From Neobacillus mesonae (GTDB taxonomy: Bacteria; Bacillota; Bacilli; Bacillales; Cytobacillaceae): a DNA stretch of 64,000 nucleotides. How positions within the stretch are numbered: the stretch's first letter is position 1; the number at the start of each line of letters is the position of its first letter. The position numbers and the translations under genes were made by a program. Under the pieces are notes generated by a model. It made no database searches, was not told the origin of the DNA, and worked only from the letters and a program-made list of their open reading frames with translations. Below, piece after piece: positions 28,766 through 37,184 of the stretch. The DNA is taken from positions 21,740 to 85,739 of the forward strand of contig NZ_JAMBNQ010000020.1 in assembly GCF_023715155.1 (NCBI RefSeq). Reading direction: 5' to 3'.

Positions 28766-29736
28766 TTTAAATCCCTCACTTTTATATCAGCTTCTTTTGA
28801 ATATCGCAAATAGTCAAGCACCTGTACCGCCTTCACCTGGATATTGATTTTTAATGGAGCCCTATCAATATGTTCGCCGTCCCCATGTACAAATAAATTT
28901 TCGATTGATTGAATCGAAATCATTCTGCCTTGAAAGGTTTTTACTTCCGGAAAGTTTACATGCTTTCCCCAAAATACGTTTATAAATAGGAGAAGCAGTT
29001 TCCATCTTGATAATCCATGGACCACTATAATATCAAGAAGGCCATCATTAAGGACCGCATCTGGTGCAATTTTCATCCCGCCCCCATAATACGGCTGATT
29101 TGAAACAGTGATAAACCATGTTTGTTTAAATGTATGCTTTCTTCCGTCAATTAATAATTCTATTGCCGTTGTTTTGTAAGTAAATAATTCTTTGAGCAAA
29201 AAATAAACATATACCAAGCGTCCCAATGATAGTTTATTGAATATCGGCTTGATCCGTGAATGATTAACCTGATAGGCAATGAAGGCGTCAAATCCGACCC
29301 CCATATTATTAATGAAAAATTCTTCAGTATCGTTCATCATGTTTATTTTCCCGGCATCAATGAGGACGGGTTCTGTTTTTGCTAGACAAAGCAGCATTTT
29401 TAAAGCCTTGACAGGGTTCTGAGGTATTTTAAATTCCCGGGAAAAATCATTTCCTGAACCTCCTGGAATAAACCCGAGCACTATATTTTTATGCATCATG
29501 ATACCATTCATTACTTCATGCAGGGTGCCATCGCCCCCAACAGCTGTCATTATTTTATCCTCCTGATTTTTATCGGCAATTTGTTCTGCCAGCTTTTTCG
29601 CATGACCCGGATATTCTGTAAAAAATGCCTGATAGGAAACTCGTTCAGCCTTTAGTTGAGCTTCCATTTCCCCCCACACTTTATAGCATTGTCCGTTCCC
29701 CGCTTTTGGATTGATGATAAAATATAGACTCCTCAT
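28762..29736 (-). CDS. ytlR: YtlR, diacylglycerol-kinase-family lipid kinase
   Basis: 324 residues. DAGK catalytic fold: INPKAGNG near the start, GGDGTLHEVMNG (about residues 69-80) and PGGSGNDFSREF. Phosphorylates a lipid or sphingoid substrate by family; the exact substrate is unknown. It overlaps the amyX start (ATGA), so the two are co-transcribed. It begins 15 bases after thpR ends. Confidence 0.9.
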   Translation of the reverse strand: MRSLYFIINPKAGNGQCYKVWGEMEAQLKAERVSYQAFFTEYPGHAKKLAEQIADKNQEDKIMTAVGGDGTLHEVMNGIMMHKNIVLGFIPGGSGNDFSREFKIPQNPVKALKMLLCLAKTEPVLIDAGKINMMNDTEEFFINNMGVGFDAFIAYQVNHSRIKPIFNKLSLGRLVYVYFLLKELFTYKTTAIELLIDGRKHTFKQTWFITVSNQPYYGGGMKIAPDAVLNDGLLDIIVVHGLSRWKLLLLFINVFWGKHVNFPEVKTFQGRMISIQSIENLFVHGDGEHIDRAPLKINIQVKAVQVLDYLRYSKEADIKVRDLK

Positions 29737-29751
29737 AACCCCAGTCCTTCA

Positions 29752-30309
29752 CTATTTTAATGTAATGACATTAATGGCTTCGTATTTTGGCAGCTGATCT
29801 AAACGTGTTTGATATAATACAATCTCATTTACTGTAAAGGGAAGAGGCTCAAACAAGAATGGCTCCAGCTTATTTTTTTCAAAGCTGGACACTGAATCCC
29901 ATTTCCGCGCCAATGTTATATGAGGTCTGAAAGGTCTAGACTCAAGGCTGAACCCTGCTTTCTCGCAAGCCAAAAATACTTTTTTTCTAATCGATGATAG
30001 TTCAGCGCTTTCCATCGTATCCGCCCAAAAAATTCTTGGAGAATCCTTCCTGCCAAATATTCCAAGCCCATGAATTTTTAATGAAAAGGTCTTTTCATTT
30101 TTTAGTCCATCTTCCACAAAACGTACAGCTGCTGTCAGCATGTCCGAATCAGCAGCTCCTAAAAAAGCAAGTGTAATATGTAAATCCTGATGATATACCC
30201 AGCGCTTAAAGGGGAAAGCCTTCTGTAATTTTTCCATTTTTCCCTTCATCACCACTTTTGTCTCTTCAGAGATTTTGACAGCAAAGAAATAATGGGTGTA
30301 CTGCATCAT
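29752..30309 (-). CDS. thpR: RNA 2',3'-cyclic phosphodiesterase (2H family)
   Basis: 185 residues with the two HxTx motifs of the 2H phosphoesterase superfamily: HITLAF (about residue 44) and HITLAR (about 130). Family members open 2',3'-cyclic phosphates and can act as 2'-5' RNA ligases in vitro. Corresponds to B. subtilis YtlP by position. Start ATG 30309 after AGGAAAGG; ATG 30306 is also possible. Confidence 0.9.
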   Translation of the reverse strand: MMQYTHYFFAVKISEETKVVMKGKMEKLQKAFPFKRWVYHQDLHITLAFLGAADSDMLTAAVRFVEDGLKNEKTFSLKIHGLGIFGRKDSPRIFWADTMESAELSSIRKKVFLACEKAGFSLESRPFRPHITLARKWDSVSSFEKNKLEPFLFEPLPFTVNEIVLYQTRLDQLPKYEAINVITLK

Positions 30310-30369
30310 ATATTCATTCCTTTCCTCAAGTTTATTCTATTTTCACCAAATTGTATGTAAGAATATTAC

Positions 30370-30401
30370 AAAAAAAGACGTGGATGCTTCTCCGCGTCTT
30401 T
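30370..30401 (-). terminator. Terminator of dat
   Basis: GACGCGGA/TCCACGTC stem (30377-30398, one mismatch) followed on the minus strand by TTTTTTT. Confidence 0.82.
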
Positions 30402-30412
30402 TCTTGCTCCTG

Positions 30413-31267
30413 TTACAGCTTGCCGCATTGTTTTTCAATTTCTTTTCGAAATAGGTCTTGTATTTTTTTTGTAACAGGACCCGGCTTCCCGTCCCCGACA
30501 TTTTTTCCGTCTATCACAACAATCGGAGTCACTTCACTTGTTGTACTGGAAAGGAAAACTTCATCTGCCTCTTTCAGCTCATCTATTGAAAAAGTCCGCT
30601 CCTCTGCGTGGATGTTGTTTTCAATGCAAACTCGCAAAATCACTTCTTTTGTAATCCCTTTTAAAATCAAATGATTTGATTCATGCGTGACAACTGTACC
30701 GTTTTTAACGATAAAAACATTAGAAGAACTGCCTTCTGTCACCTCTTCCCCACGGTGCTGGATGGCTTCATAGCAGTCATTTTCCTCTGCTTTTTGTTTG
30801 GCCAAAACGTTGCCAAGCAAATTTAGGCTTTTTATATCACAACGGAGCCAGCGAATATCCTCCGTCAGAATGGTTTTTACACCAGCTGTAAGATTTGTTT
30901 TAGGAATCGGATACTCCGATGTATAAGCGGTTAGACATGGAGTCACATCATGTGTTGGAAAGGCATGATTTCTTGGAGCTGTCCCCCTTGTGATTTGCAT
31001 ATAAATAATCCCTAACCTAAGGCTGTTTCTTTCAATCAGGTCTTTCAGCATGTTTGTTATGTGTTCAAGAGTATAGGGAAGTTTAATCCCAATACTGTCG
31101 GAACTTTTCACGAACCGCTCCATATGCTCTTTCGCAGCGAACATTTTCCCATTATATACTCGAATAACCTCGTATACTCCATCACCAAATTGATACCCTC
31201 TGTCTTCTATGTCTACCAATGCACTAGGCCGATTGATCATCCTGCCGTTTAAGATCGTGTACTCCAT
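30413..31267 (-). CDS. dat: D-amino acid aminotransferase
   Basis: PLP class IV transaminase that makes D-glutamate/D-alanine from keto acids for the cell wall. 284 residues from ATG 31267 (MEYTILNG), 9 bases after GGGAG; the ATG at 31276 abuts that box. Signatures: DRGYQFGDGVYEV, the PLP lysine in RCDIKSLNLLGNV, TEGSSSNVFIV and the phosphate-cup STTSEVTPI. Strongly like the well-studied Bacillus sp. YM-1 enzyme. Confidence 0.95.
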   Translation of the reverse strand: MEYTILNGRMINRPSALVDIEDRGYQFGDGVYEVIRVYNGKMFAAKEHMERFVKSSDSIGIKLPYTLEHITNMLKDLIERNSLRLGIIYMQITRGTAPRNHAFPTHDVTPCLTAYTSEYPIPKTNLTAGVKTILTEDIRWLRCDIKSLNLLGNVLAKQKAEENDCYEAIQHRGEEVTEGSSSNVFIVKNGTVVTHESNHLILKGITKEVILRVCIENNIHAEERTFSIDELKEADEVFLSSTTSEVTPIVVIDGKNVGDGKPGPVTKKIQDLFRKEIEKQCGKL

Positions 31268-31657
31268 GTTTCTCATCTCCCAATTAATCTTTATTAACTA
31301 CATTATTTTTATTTCGGAAAAATTTACCATAATATTTAACTGAAGATTCTAATATTTTATCATAATCCGTGCACCATAGACCATACCTTATAGTAAACAG
31401 CTGGAAAAAGGAGGTTGATAGTCACTTTTTTTCAAATTAGTGGTAAATTTTTTGTAAACTTTACTATTACGGTGGAAATTTTCAGAAATTGTGGGTACAA
31501 TATGGATAGATGTAGACAATCAAGTACTCACATGAACTTTCTTTAAAGGAGATGTCTGCGCGGAAAAGAAAACTACATATTTGAAGAGTAGTCTTCAAAC
31601 AGGCTGTCGGTAGAGGGATTAAGCCATAGGTTTGAAAAAAGGATAGGGAGTGGTTCT

Positions 31658-31879
31658 TTGAAACCTTCAACTAACCGGATGTTAAACCGCATCAAATGTA
31701 TCTACATGTTTATTCGTAAGAACGGCACTGTTACAACGCAGGAACTTGTAGAGGAATTTGGTATCACTCCTCGCACGATACAACGAGATTTAAATGTCTT
31801 AGCCTATAATGACTTGGTCATGAGCCCAAGCCGCGGAAAATGGACAACAACACGAAAAAAAGTAAAGATGTCATCGTAA
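31658..31879 (+). CDS. ytzE: YtzE, short DeoR-type helix-turn-helix protein
   Basis: 73 residues with a TTG start after AGGGAGTGG. The protein is only the DeoR N-terminal winged helix (YMFIRKNGTVTTQELVEEFGITPRTIQRDLNVLAYNDL) with no effector domain, as in B. subtilis YtzE (about 70 residues), so the short length is normal. Presumably binds DNA; target unknown. A 380-base leader region without a gene precedes it, and a hairpin follows it. Confidence 0.85.
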   Translation: MKPSTNRMLNRIKCIYMFIRKNGTVTTQELVEEFGITPRTIQRDLNVLAYNDLVMSPSRGKWTTTRKKVKMSS

Positions 31880-31897
31880 ATATTAATATTAGTATAG

Positions 31898-31926
31898 TTT
31901 AGCACGCTGATTACAGCGTGCTATTT
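31898..31926 (+). terminator. Terminator of ytzE
   Basis: AGCACGCTG / CAGCGTGCT around ATTA, followed by ATTTTATG. Confidence 0.8.
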
Positions 31927-31961
31927 TATGTTTATAACGGCTTCGACTCTAATAAAACCAA

Positions 31962-31989
31962 TTGACAAATAGACAAAAAATGATATATT
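31962..31989 (+). promoter_or_regulatory. Promoter of the amino-acid permease gene
   Basis: Perfect -35 TTGACA (31962-31967), a 16-base spacer and -10 TATATT (31984-31989), about 57 bases before the permease start. Confidence 0.7.
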
Positions 31990-32045
31990 AGTATAAAATA
32001 CTTTATTGCTTAAAAGCGTCTAAGCATGGCAGAAAAAGGTGCGAT

Positions 32046-33395
32046 ATGGGACAAAAACAACAAGATTTAAACAAAGGATTATTGCCGCGTCATGTACAAT
32101 TTATAGCATTGGCCGGAATGATTGGCACCGGAATCTTTAAAGGAAGCTCTGATACGCTTCATATTGCCGGCCCTAGTGTTATTATTGCTTATTTAATAGG
32201 CGGATTATTACTATTCATTATTATGGCAGCATTAGGAGAATTAGCCCTGGCTTATCCTAACCACAATGTACAGCATTTAGTGAACAGGGCATTTGGTTAC
32301 CGGACTTCCTTCATGGTGGGATGGCTATATTGGATTAACTGGATCATTGTGACGGTTGTAGAATTATTGGCAGCAGGAAGCTTCCTGCAATTTTGGTTAC
32401 CGCAAATACCTCTATGGCTATTAAGTTTGATTTGTGGGGTCATTATTATTGGAATCAATCTATTCCAAGTAAAATATTATGGCGAACTGGAATTTTGGTT
32501 TGCCGGCGTTAAAATACTTGCTTTAACAGCATTTATTGTTTTAGGACTTTTACTCTTGTTAGGTATTATTCCAAGCGGGATTCAACATCCAATGTCAAAC
32601 TATACAGCACACGGCGGCTTTTTTCCGAACGGTTTTAGCGGTACATTCAGCGCCTTTTTAGTGGTTATGTTTTCATATGGAGGTGCTGAATTAATTGGTG
32701 TCGCTGTTACCGAAACTAAAGATGCTGAGCGGGTTCTGCCGAAAATTATTAAAAGTGCAGTTTGGCGGGTAGTCATTTTCTATGTATTTCCTATTCTCAT
32801 TATTTGTGGAATGATTCCGTGGGATAAGGTTACCGGTGAGGATAGTCCATTCGTGCAGGTATTTAGTGTAACAGGTCTCCCGGGTGCAGCTCATATTATG
32901 AATTTTGTGCTTTTAACAGCGGTCCTTTCCGCAGCCAATTCAGGGATATACGCCACATCCAGGACCCTATTTTCAATGGCACAAAGTGGTGTGGCACCCG
33001 TAAAGTTAGCCAAATTGTCCCGTAACGGTATTCCGATTGCAGGTCTTATGATTACAAGTATATTTATTTTGGTCGGTGTATTCCTAGCATACTTAACCCC
33101 TGAAGAAGTAATCAGCTACTTGATGACAATTCCAGGTTTCACCGTCATGATTATTTGGATGAGTATTTGTGCGGCACAGTTAAAACTTCGGCCGCATTAT
33201 CTGAATCAACCTTCCTTTAAAGTAAAATGGTTCCCATACACAACCAGTTTTGCTTTAATCACTTTAGGAATTATCTTTTTCGGATTTCTATTTAATCCTA
33301 ATAATCTAACGGGTACAACAGTAAGTCTTATTGTAATCGGGATTTTAATTCTATTTTCGTTTATTACTAGAAAAACAAATTCTGCAACAGTATAA
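32046..33395 (+). CDS. APC-superfamily amino-acid permease
   Basis: 449 residues with about 12 membrane helices. The consensus at helix 1 (IALAGMIGTGIFKGSS) and FAGVKILAL at helix 6 mark the AAT family of amino acid/H+ symporters. Substrate cannot be read from sequence. Start ATG 32046 after AAGGTG. Single gene with its own promoter and terminator, located between ytzE and the spore-coat genes. Confidence 0.88.
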   Translation: MGQKQQDLNKGLLPRHVQFIALAGMIGTGIFKGSSDTLHIAGPSVIIAYLIGGLLLFIIMAALGELALAYPNHNVQHLVNRAFGYRTSFMVGWLYWINWIIVTVVELLAAGSFLQFWLPQIPLWLLSLICGVIIIGINLFQVKYYGELEFWFAGVKILALTAFIVLGLLLLLGIIPSGIQHPMSNYTAHGGFFPNGFSGTFSAFLVVMFSYGGAELIGVAVTETKDAERVLPKIIKSAVWRVVIFYVFPILIICGMIPWDKVTGEDSPFVQVFSVTGLPGAAHIMNFVLLTAVLSAANSGIYATSRTLFSMAQSGVAPVKLAKLSRNGIPIAGLMITSIFILVGVFLAYLTPEEVISYLMTIPGFTVMIIWMSICAAQLKLRPHYLNQPSFKVKWFPYTTSFALITLGIIFFGFLFNPNNLTGTTVSLIVIGILILFSFITRKTNSATV

Positions 33396-33421
33396 AAGCC
33401 AGCCCCTGTGCTGGCTTTTTC
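33394..33421. terminator. Terminator between the permease and cotJC
   Basis: AAAAGCCAGC/GCTGGCTTTT hairpin between the convergent permease and cotJC. Confidence 0.88.
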
Positions 33422-33430
33422 TTATGTCTA

Positions 33431-34000
33431 TTAAAAAACTTTTTTCTTTCCTTGTTCATCCTTTAATATTTCCACAGCCTCGCGGAAACGCTGAGAATGC
33501 ACGATTTCTCGTTCCCTTAAAAAACGCAGACCGTCATTTAAATCAGGGTCATCACTCAAATTAATAAGCCACTGGTAGGTTGCCCTGGCTTTCTCCTCTG
33601 CCGCAATATCTTCATAAAGATCAGCGATAGGGTCTCCTTTAGCCTGAATATAAGTAGCGGTCCAAGGGACACCGGCTGCATTGTGATAAAACAATGCCTT
33701 ATCATGATCAGCATAATGCCCTGTTAAGCCGGCTGCTTTCATTTGATCTGGAGTTGCATCTTTCGTTAATTTATAGACCATTGTTGCAATCATCTCAAGG
33801 TGGGCAAACTCTTCTGTACCGATGTCTGTTAAAAGTCCAATGACCTTATCTGGAATCGTATACCGCTGGTTTAAATAACGGAGTGCAGCAGCAAGCTCCC
33901 CATCAGCACCTCCATATTGTTCAATTAAGAATTTAGCCAGCGCTGGATTACAGGTACTTACGCGAACAGGATATTGCAGTTTTTTTTCGTAAATCCACAT
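33431..34000 (-). CDS. cotJC: Spore coat protein CotJC, manganese-catalase family
   Basis: 189 residues from ATG 34000 (MWIYEKKLQYPVRV), 8 bases after GGGGGTGG; the GTG at 34012 is inside that box. Same length as B. subtilis CotJC. Mn-catalase four-helix fold with di-metal ligand motifs EEFAHLEM (about residues 64-71) and the EEKARATYQW / REREIVHSQRF pair. Third gene of cotJABC, inner spore coat, expressed in the mother cell in B. subtilis. Confidence 0.95.
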   Translation of the reverse strand: MWIYEKKLQYPVRVSTCNPALAKFLIEQYGGADGELAAALRYLNQRYTIPDKVIGLLTDIGTEEFAHLEMIATMVYKLTKDATPDQMKAAGLTGHYADHDKALFYHNAAGVPWTATYIQAKGDPIADLYEDIAAEEKARATYQWLINLSDDPDLNDGLRFLREREIVHSQRFREAVEILKDEQGKKKVF

Positions 34001-34033
34001 GTCTTCTTCCACCCCCAGTTGTATGTTTCTGCC

Positions 34034-34294
34034 TTATACCTGCCAAGGCCATGGTGAATCATTCCAATTCCATGGAAAGTCGGAGTAACTATTTCCAAAT
34101 TGCTGAAGCGGTCCATATTGACTTTCAAAAGCCTTTTTAATTCTTTTTCTTTCTTTTACATAATGATTAAACTGTTTTACTGCCTCTAGGTCATCATCAT
34201 GTGTATCAAGGTAAAGAGTGAGCTCAACCAGAACAAAATCAACAGCTTGAAGTTGTTCCATTAATTGATAATACTCAGCTGGCATCTGTTTCAT
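34034..34294 (-). CDS. cotJB: Spore coat protein CotJB
   Basis: 86 residues. Helical N-terminal part (YYQLMEQLQAVDFVLVELTLYLDTHDDD) and a Trp/Pro-rich tail (DFPWNWNDSPWPWQV), both typical of CotJB. Overlaps cotJA by four bases and lies 33 bases before cotJC. Confidence 0.93.
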   Translation of the reverse strand: MKQMPAEYYQLMEQLQAVDFVLVELTLYLDTHDDDLEAVKQFNHYVKERKRIKKAFESQYGPLQQFGNSYSDFPWNWNDSPWPWQV

Positions 34295-34524
34295 GATTGA
34301 TGCCCTCCCCTATTCGGCTTCTCATACGGACTATACCATGTATCATAAAAATCTTTCCAAAGTGTCCCTGCTTTAAGTGCTTCAACTGGAGTGAATTGTG
34401 GAAGATTCGGCGGCTGGAAACCCATGTATAGATGGGGCGGAGTAGAATATTTTTTTTCTAAAATAGGCTTACAAGGGTCAAATGGACTTACATATGGATG
34501 GTAGGTCTTAAGATGTGTACTCAT
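34291..34524 (-). CDS. cotJA: Spore coat associated protein CotJA
   Basis: 77 residues, Pro/Tyr-rich (YHPYVSPFDPCKP, PPHLYMGFQPPNLPQF), matching CotJA. First gene of cotJABC, with a good AGGAGGG ribosome site and a possible SigE promoter upstream. Confidence 0.92.
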   Translation of the reverse strand: MSTHLKTYHPYVSPFDPCKPILEKKYSTPPHLYMGFQPPNLPQFTPVEALKAGTLWKDFYDTWYSPYEKPNRGGHQS

Positions 34525-34552
34525 CGTAACCCTCCTTTTGTCAAATCACTTA

Positions 34553-34580
34553 ATCATATGATATCGAACAAAAAACATGC
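34553..34580 (-). promoter_or_regulatory. Possible SigE promoter of cotJABC
   Basis: On the minus strand GCATGTT, a 13-base spacer and CATATGAT resemble the mother-cell SigE consensus, and B. subtilis cotJ is SigE-dependent. The -35 match is partial. Confidence 0.45.
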
Positions 34581-34663
34581 CAAAACTTTAAAATTTCATG
34601 GTAAAAAAAGAAATCTTGGCATTAAAGAGAGCCTGCCTTTATTTTAAAAATTGCTAAAAAAAA

Positions 34664-34706
34664 GCATACAAATCATTTACGATTTGTAATGCCTTTTTAG
34701 GTTTTT
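34664..34706. terminator. Bidirectional hairpin upstream of cotJ
   Basis: GCATACAAATC pairs with GATTTGTAATGC around ATTTAC, with an eight-base A-run on the left and CTTTTTAG on the right. Confidence 0.75.
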
Positions 34707-34720
34707 CGTCACGTTTGTTT

Positions 34721-35066
34721 GGGCATCTAGACACTCTCTACTTGACCCGAATCGTTATTACTAGCTCCGTTCGGGCACCTAGACATCCTCTACTTGACCC
34801 AATTCATTATTACAAGCTCCATTCGGGCATTTAGACATCCTCTACTTGACCCAATTCGTTATTACAAGCTTTGTTCGGGAACCTAGACATCCTCTTCTTG
34901 ACTCAATTCGTTATTACAAGCTTTGTTCGGGAACCTAGACATCCTCTTCTTGACTCAATTCGTTATTACAAGCTCCGTTCGGGCATCTAGACATCCTCTA
35001 CTTGACCCAATTCGTTATTACAAGCTTTGTTCGGGAACCTAGACACTCTCTGTTTGACCGAAATTG
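34721..35066 (+). repeat. 52-base minisatellite, six full units and a partial one
   Basis: Units begin GGG at 34721, 34773, 34825, 34877, 34929, 34981 and 35033, an exact 52-base period. Shared core: CTAGACATCCTC, TTGACYC, AATTCGTTATTACAAGCT, TTCGGG. Units vary by a few substitutions without length change; 34877 and 34929 units differ at about two bases. 52 is not a multiple of three and stops occur in each frame, so it is not coding. Confidence 0.93.
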
Positions 35067-35084
35067 TAAAAACTATAAGGATAG

Positions 35085-35639
35085 TTATTGATTAACGATT
35101 GGATAAATATTTCCTACTGTTTGAACATCTGCCTGTGGTGCCGGTGTTAATGGATAATAGCCTTTTTTCACCATGTACTGCCAAATATCATATGCATGTC
35201 TGCTGCTATTTAGAAATGCATTTTCAAAAAAGGTCCTTAAATCAGGATTGGCACTCTCCAGTGTTGCTGCAGCATAATTCTTCGCTGCTGCTTTTTGATT
35301 CAACAGATAGCTGGTGGCAATTTCCCTATCGTTATGCTGCTGAGCGTATAACCTAACCTCCGCTGGTTGGAAATCGGGTGAAGGCGGCTGCGTGAAAGAA
35401 GTTAGTTTTGGATGCAGCTCAGTTGGAACAAACTTCGTAATATCAGGTGTAGTGCTGCTCTTTAAAAATTCCGCTTTTAAATTATAATCAGCCACATGTT
35501 TAGGAAAATGTCCTTGCAATAACTGCTTTAATTCTGGATCTTGAGCTTGTTCAATAAAACTGGACATACAAGTGATTGTGTTGTAACAACTCATAACTAA
35601 TTCACTTAATTCATGAAATTCATGGCCTGCTAACTGCAT
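35085..35639 (-). CDS. CotF-like spore coat protein
   Basis: 184 residues from ATG 35639 (MQLAGHEFHEL), 8 bases after GGAGG; the frame opens five codons earlier. The second half carries a coat-F-type helical signature (ndREIATSYLLNQKAAAKNYAAA, then NPDLRTFF and MVKKGYYP at the end). Likely an outer spore layer or coat component by family. Between the 52-base minisatellite and another presumed spore gene. Confidence 0.85.
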   Translation of the reverse strand: MQLAGHEFHELSELVMSCYNTITCMSSFIEQAQDPELKQLLQGHFPKHVADYNLKAEFLKSSTTPDITKFVPTELHPKLTSFTQPPSPDFQPAEVRLYAQQHNDREIATSYLLNQKAAAKNYAAATLESANPDLRTFFENAFLNSSRHAYDIWQYMVKKGYYPLTPAPQADVQTVGNIYPIVNQ

Positions 35640-35773
35640 GAAAGTTTCCTCCATTCATTCCTATTTAGACAAAACTGAATTTTTCACTCTGTCCATTGGT
35701 TATGCTTTTCATATCCTGATGAAAATATTCTGATATCGTTTTTTCCTATATTTTAGCTGTCAGCCATTTTATA

Positions 35774-35807
35774 TAAAAAAAAGTGCCGAATTTATCGACA
35801 CTCGAAG
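35774..35807 (-). terminator. Terminator of the DUF2935 gene
   Basis: AGTGTCG/CGGCACT stem with one G-T pair, followed on the minus strand by TTTTTTTTAT. Confidence 0.78.
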
Positions 35808-35826
35808 AGACTTTCTATCACTATTT

Positions 35827-36255
35827 TTATTGGCCGGTTGATAGTAATGCCTGCGCAATTCCGATAAAATACTCTGATTCGCGGATAATATGCACCAGCA
35901 CTACTTTTGCTGTGTGATTGCTGCTTACCGCTGCACTATATGTTTTGATTTGCTGGCACAGCTGGATAAACGACTCACTTTGCTGCAGGCAATATGAAAC
36001 GAGCTGCATCACCTGCTGGTATAATTGGTCTGATACCTGGTTACCAGATCTGATAACGGATTCAATAAATCGGATAACCTGCTGATGGGTTTCTCCCAAA
36101 GCCTGTTCCCATTTTTTTAATGCATCCACAAATTCAGGTTCCAGCTCTTTAACTAATTCTCTAATCACAACTGTATGTTCTTCCTCTTGGTGCTTCCAAA
36201 ATTCCGCTTCATCTAATATTCTTAATGGCATCTGCTGCCCATAGTAAAATTGCAC
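35827..36255 (-). CDS. DUF2935-like helical protein
   Basis: I place the start at GTG 36255 (MQFYYGQQMPLRILDEAEFWKHQEEEH), 8 bases after GGGAGG, giving 142 residues; the frame is open to 36357 but that part has no good ribosome site. The EAEFWKHQEEEHTVVIREL helix and a long helical body resemble DUF2935, a di-helix metal-binding-like family often found in spore formers. Function unknown; neighbours suggest a sporulation role. Confidence 0.65.
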   Translation of the reverse strand: MQFYYGQQMPLRILDEAEFWKHQEEEHTVVIRELVKELEPEFVDALKKWEQALGETHQQVIRFIESVIRSGNQVSDQLYQQVMQLVSYCLQQSESFIQLCQQIKTYSAAVSSNHTAKVVLVHIIRESEYFIGIAQALLSTGQ

Positions 36256-36399
36256 TGGACATCCCTCCCATTTCAAATGTATGGGATAGGCCGGTAAAAT
36301 ATGCTGGATTCCCCACTCCGCTGTTATATAAAGGTTCCTCATTGCTAAAGGTTTCAATATGTTGATACAATGTATCTAAAATTGTGATAGGGGATGCAA

Positions 36400-37150
36400 A
36401 TGAACTTGAACAGCCCATATTTAAGAAGCATTCAATTGAAACGAAATGAAATTCCTTCATTCAGCCGCTACCCTTTTAAACTCCCATGTATAAAAACCTT
36501 ACATGAATTATATTTGCACCCAAAAGTAACTTTCCTAGTCGGGGAAAATGGAATGGGAAAATCAACTTTATTGGAGGCAATAGCGGTTGCTTTAGGCTTT
36601 AATCCTGAAGGAGGTTCCCTGAACTTTCATTTTTCTACCTATGATTCTCATTCACCGCTTAGCAGCTATATAAAATTAATTAAAGGGATTGCAAAGCCAG
36701 CTGACGGTTTTTTTCTACGGGCGGAAAGCTTCTATAATGTTGTCCTCCAATATAGAAGAAATGGACCGTGAGGGTATAGGTCCAAGAATAATTGACTCTT
36801 TTGGCGGAATATCACTTCATGAGCAATCCCATGGTGAGGCCTTTTTTTCAGCATTTATTCACCGATTTCGCGGTAATGGAATATATATTTTAGATGAACC
36901 AGAGGCGGCATTATCCCCCCTTCGACAAATGTCTATGCTGACTCGAATTCATGACCTGGTACAAGAGAATTCACAATTTATTATTGCTACCCATTCCCCT
37001 ATCATTATGGCCTACCCAGATGCCAAAATATTGCAATTCACTGAGGCAGGGATTGCAGAGAGCAGCCTGGAAGATACAAACCATTATCAGATTATGAGGC
37101 AATTTTTCGATGATAAAAATAGAGTGCTTCATCATTTACTGGATCATTAA
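36400..37150 (+). pseudogene. AAA/ABC-type ATPase (COG3910-like), broken by a one-base frameshift
   Basis: Start ATG 36400 lies 6 bases after AGGGG. The first frame gives Walker A VGENGMGKSTLLEA (about residue 48) and runs to AESFYNV, then goes out of frame. Removing one T near 36743 restores YNVASNIEEMDREGIGPRIID, then HGEAFFSAF, Walker B GIYILDEPEAALSP and the H-loop IIATHSP to the stop at 37150. Both halves look undecayed, so the change is recent or a sequencing error. Family role unknown (SMC/ABC-like ATPase). Confidence 0.85.
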
Positions 37151-37152
37151 CA

Positions 37153-37184
37153 CAAAAAGAGCCCATTTAACAGGCTCTTTTTCT
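37153..37184 (-). terminator. Terminator of speD
   Basis: AAAGAGCC / GGCTCTTT hairpin around CATTTAACA, with T-rich flanks on both sides between the convergent ATPase pseudogene and speD. Confidence 0.7.

Noticed and set aside
31408..31543. Short frame starting TTGATAGTCAC after AAAGGAGG upstream of ytzE
   Set aside because: The TTG abuts the ribosome box with no spacing and the 43-codon product has no recognisable feature.
34721..35066. CRISPR array
   Set aside because: The 52-base units are contiguous and similar along their whole length; there are no unique spacers and no cas genes nearby.
34721..35066. Tandem promoters suggested by the repeated TTGACC
   Set aside because: The only -10-like TTATTA lies about 8 bases downstream, too close for a sigma-A promoter.
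36209..36460. 83-codon minus frame between the DUF2935 gene and the ATPase
   Set aside because: Overlaps both better-supported genes in another frame; no motif.
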